This document shows positions 30,121 through 35,707 of a DNA stretch of 35,707 nucleotides, piece by piece. Made by a program: the position numbers and the translations under genes. The stretch's first letter is position 1. Each line of letters starts with the position of its first letter. The notes beneath the pieces were generated by a model. The model was not told the DNA's origin and did not search any database. It saw only the letters and a program-made list of their open reading frames with translations. The DNA is from JAFTYO01 sp045613125 (GTDB lineage Bacteria > Pseudomonadota > Alphaproteobacteria > RF32 > CAG-239), in contig JAZLAM010000029.1 of NCBI GenBank assembly GCA_045613125.1, forward strand, positions 1-35,707, in the 5' to 3' direction.

Positions 30121-31197
30121 TTGAAAAAGTATTTTCTGTTTTTCTTTTTTATGTTGTATACTTTTCCGGTTTTTGCACAAACGGATATAATATCTGATGT
30201 GTTTGTAACTATAAATTCTGATTATATCAATAATGTTGATAATAAGGATATTATGTTTAAAGGTCTTAGATCTTTAACAAAAATTGATAATTCTATAAAA
30301 TTTAATCAAATTAGTGAAAACGTTATTATGTATCATGCTTCTAAGAAAGTAGGAACTTTTACAATGCCGACAATGGTAGATCAGCCTGATATTTGGTCTG
30401 ATTTTACAAAATCAATAATTAATAAAGCAATAGAAGTTTCTCCCAAAGTTGAACTTATAGATTTTGAAATACCTGACAGATTTGCACAAGAGGTTTTTGA
30501 CGGGCTTGACGGATATTCTCATTATTACAGCTCATTTTCTGATCATGCAGATAAACCACATGTTATAAAACGCAATTTTGCTTCAAGAATGGTAGATGAT
30601 GTTTTGTTGATTAAAATTTTATCTTTTAAAAAAGATATTTATCAACAGGTGAAAACAGTTGTTGATGAATGTGATGATTGTACAGGACTTATTCTTGATT
30701 TAAGAGGTAATCATGGTGGATGGTTTGATGAAGCATTAAAAATTACTGATATGTTTTTAGATGAAGGAATTGTAACTTATACACTTTCTAAAGAAAATAA
30801 AGAGCCTAAATTTTATACGGCAAAAGAAGGTGATATTTTAGATAATAAGCCTATGGTTATATTAGTTGATGGTTTTAGTGCATCTGCTTCAGAAATTTTG
30901 GCGGCTGCATTAAGTGAACAAAACAGAGCTGTGTTAGTTGGTACAAAAACATATGGAAAGGGTACGGTTCAAGATATTTTTAAAAATAAAGACGGTTCAG
31001 CTTTGGCTTTAACAACTTCATATTTTTATACACCGGGAGGTAATATAATAGATAAAAAAGGTATAATACCGAAAATTTGTACCGGAGGTGTTAAAACCGT
31101 TTATGATATAGCTGATGGTAATTGTGAACGTCAAGACAGGTTTACAAATGAAGCAGATGTTGAAATTGCTGTTAAATTTATAAAAAATGAGCTATAA
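30121..31197 (+). CDS. S41-family (C-terminal processing) peptidase without a PDZ domain
   Basis: 358 aa from the TTG at 30121, chosen because AAGGAA lies 7-8 nt upstream and the product then begins with a clean signal peptide (MKKYFLFFFFMLYTFPVFA before QTD). In-frame starts at 30097/30100 would overlap xth and add eight or seven residues before the signal. Catalytic dyad: S255 in GFSASASE and K280 in YGKGTVQ, 25 residues apart as in the Prc/CtpA peptidases. DLRGNHGG is the conserved oxyanion region. Between the DGYSHYYSSF segment (family DPHSxY) and the catalytic fold (RMVDDVLLIKILSF) there are only about 20 residues, so the PDZ domain normally found there is absent. Acts outside the cytoplasm; substrate unknown. 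Confidence 0.9.
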   Translation: MKKYFLFFFFMLYTFPVFAQTDIISDVFVTINSDYINNVDNKDIMFKGLRSLTKIDNSIKFNQISENVIMYHASKKVGTFTMPTMVDQPDIWSDFTKSIINKAIEVSPKVELIDFEIPDRFAQEVFDGLDGYSHYYSSFSDHADKPHVIKRNFASRMVDDVLLIKILSFKKDIYQQVKTVVDECDDCTGLILDLRGNHGGWFDEALKITDMFLDEGIVTYTLSKENKEPKFYTAKEGDILDNKPMVILVDGFSASASEILAAALSEQNRAVLVGTKTYGKGTVQDIFKNKDGSALALTTSYFYTPGGNIIDKKGIIPKICTGGVKTVYDIADGNCERQDRFTNEADVEIAVKFIKNEL

Positions 31198-31252
31198 AAA
31201 GATATCTTAAGTTAAGAAATTAAAAAAAAACAAATAAAATTAAAAATTATTA

Positions 31253-31281
31253 TTGACAAGGCTCGTGAAAAAATGTATATA
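31253..31281 (+). promoter_or_regulatory. rpmG promoter
   Basis: TTGACA (31253-31258), 17-nt spacer, TATATA (31276-31281) with an upstream TG. It lies 45 nt before the rpmG ATG. Confidence 0.7.
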
Positions 31282-31326
31282 ACGCCTAAATGTTTTAATT
31301 TGTAACTTTATTTAAAGAGTAAAAAA

Positions 31327-31494
31327 ATGGCAAAAGCAGTAAAAGTAAAAGTAAAATTGGAAAGCAGTGCCGGCACAGGTACATTTTATCTTGCTGAAAA
31401 GAACCCAAGAACTCATCCTGAAAAATTGGTTTTGAAAAAATATGATAAAAAATCAAAAAAACATGAAGAGTTCGTTGAAAAGAAATTAAAGTAA
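31327..31494 (+). CDS. rpmG: Large ribosomal subunit protein bL33
   Basis: 55 aa, MAKAVKVKVKLESSAGTG at the start, then FYLAEKNPRTHPEKLVLKKY and DKKSKKHEEFVEKKLK. Full-length match to bL33 of the cysteine-free type (no CxxC zinc pairs), as in most Alphaproteobacteria. Single-gene unit with its own promoter and terminator. Confidence 0.97.
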   Translation: MAKAVKVKVKLESSAGTGTFYLAEKNPRTHPEKLVLKKYDKKSKKHEEFVEKKLK

Positions 31495-31517
31495 GTTCTT
31501 TTTATGATAAGTTGATG

Positions 31518-31552
31518 TAAGGTGCAACAGGTGTTGCACCTTATTTTTTATT
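31518..31552 (+). terminator. rpmG terminator
   Basis: TAAGGTGCAACA (31518-31529) / TGTTGCACCTTA (31532-31543), 12-bp perfect stem with a 2-nt centre, then TTTTTT. It may also end xerC transcription only weakly, because it lies at the xerC 3' end. Confidence 0.93.
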
Positions 31553-32495
31553 TATTGGATTTTTGAGAGCCGTACGCTTTATTGTATTCTCTTTTTAGAG
31601 TTTCAAATTCTACATTGGTATAACGCTGAGTAGTACTTAATGTTTCGTGTCCTAACAGCTCCTGAATTGAACGTAAATCGGTGCCTTGAGCTAAAAGATG
31701 TGTTGCAAAAGAATGCCTAAGGGCGTGGGGTGTCACAGTATCAGGTAGGCCCAGCCGGTTCCTTATCTTTTGTAACTGCCTTTGTATGATACGAGGGCAT
31801 AATCTGTCACCTCTGGCACCAATAAAAAGAGCCTCGTTAAGGGAAAAATTATGTGAAACAGATTTAATGTAAGCGTTTATATTCTCTTTAACTATGGGCA
31901 ATAGTGGAACAAAGCGTTCCTTATTGCCTTTTCCTTTTATTTTGAGAAAATTTTCGGCTGTGATGAAATCTTTGTAATTTAAGGATAAAGCTTCTGAAAT
32001 GCGAAGTCCGGCGCCATACAGAAGTGTAAAGACAGCCATATCTCGTAAACCTTGCCAATCGTTTGTGGCAATACTTTTTGCATCTTGAATTATACTGAGT
32101 GTGTCATCAAAATCAATCGATTTAGGCAAAGTTTTATTTTGTTTAGGTGTCGAAATTATGCTTATGGCACTATTTTTTAGTATGTGTGCAATATCTAACC
32201 ATTTGAAAAAATTTTTAAATGCCGAAATTTCTCTGGCTAAAGATGATTTTTCTATGTGTTTATTGGCTCGAGATGTTATAAAAGATCTAAAATCTCTAAC
32301 TTCAAGATTGGTTAAAAAATCTATATTAACAATTTTACCTTTATCAGAAAAAAACTTAATAAATATAGCTAAATCTCTGGCATAAGCGCTTACTGTATGT
32401 TGAGAATAGCGTCTTTCGTTTGTTAAATAGCCAATCCAAGAATGTATAATATTAATAACATCATCTTCGGCTTTATAGTCAATTTTATTTTTCAT
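31548..32495 (-). CDS. xerC: Tyrosine recombinase XerC
   Basis: Site-specific recombinase that resolves chromosome dimers at dif with its partner XerD. 315 aa from the ATG at 32495 (a TTG at 32516 would add seven residues; neither has a good ribosome site). N-terminal SAM-like domain (IHSWIGYLTNERRYSQHTVSAYARDL) and catalytic domain with GAGLRISEALSL (Arg), KGKGNKERFVPL (Lys), HALRHSFATHLL (His and Arg), LLGHETLSTTQRYT (His and the Tyr nucleophile). DLRSIQELLGH favours XerC over XerD, which usually has VQMLLGHSD. Only 25 nt separate it from the TPR-methyltransferase gene upstream, so the two are probably cotranscribed. Confidence 0.85.
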   Translation of the reverse strand: MKNKIDYKAEDDVINIIHSWIGYLTNERRYSQHTVSAYARDLAIFIKFFSDKGKIVNIDFLTNLEVRDFRSFITSRANKHIEKSSLAREISAFKNFFKWLDIAHILKNSAISIISTPKQNKTLPKSIDFDDTLSIIQDAKSIATNDWQGLRDMAVFTLLYGAGLRISEALSLNYKDFITAENFLKIKGKGNKERFVPLLPIVKENINAYIKSVSHNFSLNEALFIGARGDRLCPRIIQRQLQKIRNRLGLPDTVTPHALRHSFATHLLAQGTDLRSIQELLGHETLSTTQRYTNVEFETLKREYNKAYGSQKSNK

Positions 32496-32519
32496 AAAAA
32501 CATTATATGTTTGCAAGAG

Positions 32520-34265
32520 TTAATTTTTAGTGTGTGAGAAGTATTTTTTTGCGACAAATAAAACACCTTCCACGGGAAAAGAATCTTCTTGGCGAATATC
32601 CAAGTTATATTCTGAAATATCTTTATATCCGTATTTTAGCAAAATTTCTTTAACATATTTTGGGTTGTGCTGATGTCGTCCGTTATAGGATAGGGTATAT
32701 TCTTTAACATCGGGAGATGCTTTTTCTATATTAAAAATAAAGGTAGTGTTATCAAAGTGTTTTATAATATTTTCAATATCAGGAACATATTCAAAGACAT
32801 CGGTTGCTATTATAAAGTCAAAAGTATCTTTGTTTTGAGCCGCAAAAGTTGTTATATCGGCGTTGATTAATTTGTTATATTTATTATTTTGAGCTGCAAT
32901 ATTCAGCATGTTTTGAGAAATATCAACTCCGGTAAATGTGTTTCCGTTATTTGCAAATCTTAAGCCCACAGCTCCCGTGCCACATCCTAAATCTAATATA
33001 TTTCCTTTAAGTGATATACCGATTTGTTCAATTTTATCTAGTATGGCATATTTTATTTTTTGCATAGTTACATCATAAGTTGAGGCAAAAGTATCAAACA
33101 GTTCTTTAGCATATTTGGGGTTTGTGTTTTCTGGGTTGCCTTTAAATGAGGCGAGTATATGTTGTGCAAATATGTTATCAGGAGCTGTCTCTTTCCATCG
33201 TTGGGCAATTTTTAGGGCTTTATCAGGTTCTTTTTTGTATAACAGAACGAGTGTTTCAGATATGTTTATCCAAAAATCTTTTTGTTTTTTATCTTTGAGA
33301 AAAGCATTCATCAGCAAATCGAGAGCTTGTTCATATTCTTCCAAATCTTTTAAAATCAGGGCTAAATTGTTGCTAAGTTCGGGTAAATCCGGATTGATGA
33401 TTATTGCTTTACGATATTCTTCAAGAGATTCAACTAAACGTCCTTGTTTATGCAATAAGCCGGCATAATGAGCGTGTGCATCTAAATTTTTAGGTTCTAA
33501 ATCGAGAGCTTTAAGATATAGAGCTTCACTTTCTTCCAAATCAGCCAACATAATTAAGCTTTTAGCATGCTTAGGGTTGAGCTCTAAAGCCAAGTTTAGT
33601 GTGTGTTTAGCTTCGTCATATTTTTTAAGTGCCAGATATATTTCAGATTTTAAAAGTTGTATTTCAAACAAATTGCGCTCTGAGAGATTAATTTCTTCAA
33701 GCAGTTGCAAACTTTTGACATAGTTTTGTTGTTCAAAATTATGTTTTGCCAAAGTATATAAAATAAGCGTTGAGGGATAATATTTTTGGTTCAATTTTTC
33801 TAATTGTGCAAAATCTTTATCCAGTAAAGCCAAATTAACTAAGGCATCAATATAATTTTCATCCAGGTTGATGGCGTTTTGGTAAAAAATGCGAGCTTGC
33901 TGAGGCTGATTTAATTTTTCATACACGGCACCTGCATTGTTGTATATTTCTTTAATGTTCGGATTTAGTTTCAGAGCTTTATTATATGCTTCGAGAGCTT
34001 GAACATATTTTTCTAAATTTTGATATGATACGGCCAAATTAAAATATAACGGCAGGTGTTGAGGTGCAAATTTTAGAGCTTGAGAAAAATAAGATACGGC
34101 TTGTTGGTGCATATTTTTGGCTTGAGCAGTCAGACCCATCATATTTAACACATCCGGATTTTCGGGAACGGCTTCTAAAATGTGACGATAAAGTTGCTCG
34201 GCTTCATCAAGTGAGCCGTTCATATATAGATTGTTAGCTTTTTGAAACATTAAATCGTAAGACAT
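32520..34265 (-). CDS. TPR-repeat protein with C-terminal SAM-dependent methyltransferase domain
   Basis: 581 aa. Residues 1-~350 hold tandem tetratricopeptide repeats (for example YFNLAVSYQNLEKYVQALEAYNKALKLNP split over two helices, and AIIINPDLPELSNNLALILKDL). Residues ~380-575 are a class I methyltransferase: NILDLGCGTGAVGLRFA (SAM motif I, near 421), GVDISQNMLNIAAQ, and FDFIIATDVFEYVPD. TPR-methyltransferase fusions of this kind occur across Proteobacteria; the acceptor (protein or small molecule) is not known. ATG at 34265 with GGAGGAAT just upstream. Confidence 0.9.
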   Translation of the reverse strand: MSYDLMFQKANNLYMNGSLDEAEQLYRHILEAVPENPDVLNMMGLTAQAKNMHQQAVSYFSQALKFAPQHLPLYFNLAVSYQNLEKYVQALEAYNKALKLNPNIKEIYNNAGAVYEKLNQPQQARIFYQNAINLDENYIDALVNLALLDKDFAQLEKLNQKYYPSTLILYTLAKHNFEQQNYVKSLQLLEEINLSERNLFEIQLLKSEIYLALKKYDEAKHTLNLALELNPKHAKSLIMLADLEESEALYLKALDLEPKNLDAHAHYAGLLHKQGRLVESLEEYRKAIIINPDLPELSNNLALILKDLEEYEQALDLLMNAFLKDKKQKDFWINISETLVLLYKKEPDKALKIAQRWKETAPDNIFAQHILASFKGNPENTNPKYAKELFDTFASTYDVTMQKIKYAILDKIEQIGISLKGNILDLGCGTGAVGLRFANNGNTFTGVDISQNMLNIAAQNNKYNKLINADITTFAAQNKDTFDFIIATDVFEYVPDIENIIKHFDNTTFIFNIEKASPDVKEYTLSYNGRHQHNPKYVKEILLKYGYKDISEYNLDIRQEDSFPVEGVLFVAKKYFSHTKN

Positions 34266-34330
34266 TATTCCTCCACAAACATATTGTATGTTTATTTTTG
34301 TGAAAATCCAGTTTTATTTTAAAATTTTGC

Positions 34331-34460
34331 TTGAAAAATGTTTTTTTTATGGTATGTTGACTTCACTTCCGAGAATGTGGATATTCTGTATCCCGTTTTA
34401 GGTTTAGCCTAAGACTATCGGGACAATAATGTAATTTAATAATAAAAAAGGATTGATTTT
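34331..34460 (+). promoter_or_regulatory. rpsD promoter and structured leader
   Basis: TTGAAA (34331-34336), N16, TATGTT (34353-34358). The ~95-nt leader can form AGAAT..ATTCT (about 34373-34388) and a nested hairpin with outer stem TCCCG (34391-34395) / CGGGA (34419-34423) and inner stem TTAGG (34398-34402) / CCTAA (34408-34412). AAAGGA precedes the ATG. S4 controls its own mRNA in E. coli and Bacillus, so this may be an S4-binding leader; that is inference. Confidence 0.55.
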
Positions 34461-35075
34461 ATGAAAAGTATTGTTTCTGCAAAGAAAAAAGCAAGCCGCA
34501 AATATGTGGTTAACCTTTGGGGTGATGCTAACAGCCCATTTGAAAAAAGAAGTTATGCTCCTGGTCAACATGGTCAGAGAAGAAAGAAATCTACAGACTA
34601 TGGTATCCAACTTTCTGCTAAACAAAAGTTGAAAACATACTATGGTAACATTTCTGAAAAACAATTCCACAAATATTATGTTGAAGCAATTCGCAGATCA
34701 GGCGATGCTGCTGAAAACTTAATCGGTTTGTTAGAATCTCGTTTAGACAACTTGGTATACAAAGCAAAATTTGTTCCTACAGTTTTTGCCGCTCGTCAAT
34801 TTGTAAACCATGGTCATGTTACAGTTAACGGTAAAAAAGTAAACATCCCTTCATATATGCTTAAAGCTGGTGATGTTATTGAAGTTAGAGAAAAATCTAA
34901 ATCTATGGCGATGGTTCTTGCTTCTGTTGAATCTCAAACAAGAGAAGTTGCTTCATATTTAGAAGTTGACAACAAAAAATTGTCTGCAAAATATACTTTT
35001 GTTCCGAAATATGAAGATGTTCCTTATGCTTGCACAATGGAACCAAACCTCGTTATCGAGTTCTACTCAAGATAG
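34461..35075 (+). CDS. rpsD: Small ribosomal subunit protein uS4
   Basis: 204 aa. Primary 16S rRNA-binding protein. N-terminal part NLWGDANSPFEKRSYAPGQHGQRRKKSTDYGIQL is split by the usual insert; S4 RNA-binding domain SRLDNLVYKAKFVPTVFAARQFVNHGHVTVNGKKVNIPSY at about residues 93-132; C-terminus PNLVIEFYSR is the family ending. No zinc-binding cysteines at the N-terminus. Single-gene unit with a structured leader and a strong terminator. Confidence 0.98.
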   Translation: MKSIVSAKKKASRKYVVNLWGDANSPFEKRSYAPGQHGQRRKKSTDYGIQLSAKQKLKTYYGNISEKQFHKYYVEAIRRSGDAAENLIGLLESRLDNLVYKAKFVPTVFAARQFVNHGHVTVNGKKVNIPSYMLKAGDVIEVREKSKSMAMVLASVESQTREVASYLEVDNKKLSAKYTFVPKYEDVPYACTMEPNLVIEFYSR

Positions 35076-35090
35076 TATTTCAAGAAGTAC

Positions 35091-35123
35091 AAAAAAAAGC
35101 AGGGTTTTTCCTGCTTTTTTTTT
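35091..35123 (+). terminator. rpsD terminator
   Basis: GCAGG (35099-35103) / CCTGC (35110-35114) flanked by A8 and T9, 6-nt loop. 15 nt after the stop. Confidence 0.92.
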
Positions 35124-35276
35124 GTGGATTGGTGGTAGGGCGTAAAACAATTGTCATTCCTATTTTTTGTTTATCCCCTCTATATTGTCCCCCTATTTAT
35201 GAGTGAAACGAACAAATTCAAGGGAGCTTCGAATTAGTTTAAAAATATCTATCATCTAATGCATTGTTGGTTGGTG

Positions 35277-35327
35277 AAAAACTAATCGGAAGATGCCTTG
35301 ACCTCACTTCGTTCGGAGGCATGACGG
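35277..35327. repeat. Dispersed hairpin repeat (right copy)
   Basis: ATGCCT (35293-35298) pairs with AGGCAT (35317-35322) around TTGACCTCACTTCGTTC-like sequence. Counterpart of 2401-2452, with compensatory changes at two base pairs. Confidence 0.65.
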
Positions 35328-35397
35328 TATTATATTTTTTGTTTCAGAGACATGACGGTATTATATTTTTCGTTTCGTAGGCATAACGGTCTACAAA

Positions 35398-35461
35398 GTC
35401 ATCGCTCGATTGTGATAAGCAATCGTTCAGCGATCTTCAAATTAGTTAATCGGAAGGTCCC
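35398..35461. repeat. Dispersed intergenic repeat, 64 nt (right copy, inverted)
   Basis: Reverse complement matches 2241-2304 at 59 of 64 positions. The two copies stand in opposite orientation about 33 kb apart and could support inversion of the whole intervening segment. Confidence 0.75.
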
Positions 35462-35603
35462 TTGACGTTTCTTGGCAGAAACGAGGGACGACAGGTTGGT
35501 GTTTTTTTACATTTTTATGGTATAAAAGGGGTATATTTTTTCAGCAAATAAGAATCTCTAAAAAGTGTTTATTTACAATGGTTTTAAGCGTTTTAAACTG
35601 CTC

Positions 35604-35625
35604 GATTTAAACGTACGTTTAAATC
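35604..35625. promoter_or_regulatory. 22-bp perfect palindrome, candidate operator
   Basis: Two arms of 11 bp with half-site GATTTAAACGT. After one mismatch the symmetry goes on with AAACTGCT / AGCAGTTT, giving a dyad of about 40 bp followed by a T-run. It could act as an intrinsic terminator, but conservation with 2070-2089 in a matching upstream context favours an operator. Confidence 0.55.
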
Positions 35626-35707
35626 AAGCAGTTTTTTTGATGTTTTTTTCGAACTTCAGTTTCTTCTAACTATTTGAAAAACAATAAAATGCAAATTTTA
35701 AATTTTG

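Larger units (their letters stand above)
35076..35707. other. Gene-free right flank, mirror image of the left intergenic region
   Basis: 632 nt with no credible gene. After the rpsD terminator come dispersed repeats in the order and orientation of a mirrored 2170-2450 (35226-35258 inverted to 2382-2416; 35277-35327 same orientation; 35398-35461 inverted to 2241-2304), then from about 35560 a region homologous to the upstream region of the left surface-protein gene, including the TTTAAACG palindrome. Confidence 0.75.

Noticed and set aside
31548..32495. The tyrosine recombinase as the integrase of a local mobile element
   Set aside because: Its motifs and length are those of housekeeping XerC, it pairs with a TPR-methyltransferase gene, and no att-like repeats lie next to it.
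35596..35638. The right-edge dyad as a simple terminator
   Set aside because: It has a T-run, but no gene ends nearby (rpsD already has its terminator at 35091-35123), and the half-site and context are shared with the left upstream region. An operator is the better reading, though dual use is possible.

Overview
The window comes from an AT-rich bacterium. It is most consistent with a low-GC, probably host-associated alphaproteobacterium: a SPOR-domain gene, nagZ and a tatA-like gene lie together in the order usual for Alphaproteobacteria (without the scpAB genes often found there), and rpmG is of the cysteine-free type common in that class. The standard genetic code works throughout. Housekeeping promoters repeatedly show a TTGNNN / TANNNT pair with a 16-17 nt spacer.

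Layout. Positions 1-1905 (-) hold the 5' part of an autotransporter-like surface protein. Then come ~700 nt of intergenic repeats and palindromes, tyrS (-), and a rightward operon: anmK, an ABC ATPase, a 1153-aa permease/auxiliary/DUF4340 fusion, and a cation-efflux transporter. A GNAT acetyltransferase and a complete 1455-aa autotransporter follow on the minus strand. From 15420 to 24776 lies the standout region: eleven tandem, same-strand paralogues (139-289 aa, one of 126 aa), each built from end to end of a 27-28-residue two-helix repeat. To its right are a phage-type KilAC-domain protein (-), a tRNA-Thr (-), rplK-rplA (+), tatA-like/nagZ/SPOR (-), exonuclease III and an S41 peptidase (+), rpmG (+), xerC and a TPR-methyltransferase (-), and rpsD (+). 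The last 630 nt repeat the left intergenic region in mirror image.

How the array works. Each of the eleven genes is its own transcription unit: a TTGACA-N16-TANNAT promoter, an AT-rich 5' leader, a nearly invariant block with the 16-nt core GTCGATGCTTTATAAC, the ORF, and a related ACGGGGTG/CACCTCGT terminator. The block can form a small hairpin that puts the start of a 4-9-codon mini-ORF (MLYN..., preceded by AAAGG) in the loop. The mini-ORF stop falls 4-12 nt before the main start, or overlaps it as ATGA in the last copy, while the main start itself has no Shine-Dalgarno. This suggests translational coupling under a common post-transcriptional control. Long identical tracts between non-adjacent copies point to continuing recombination. 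I know of no described family with this repeat and leader; its function is unknown. An alpha-solenoid binding repertoire is the most natural reading.

Secondary points of interest are the triple fusion in the ABC operon, the KilAC gene with a 19-bp palindrome between the array and tRNA-Thr, the mirror-image flanks that predict a second autotransporter-like gene just beyond the right edge, and dispersed intergenic hairpins with compensatory base changes.
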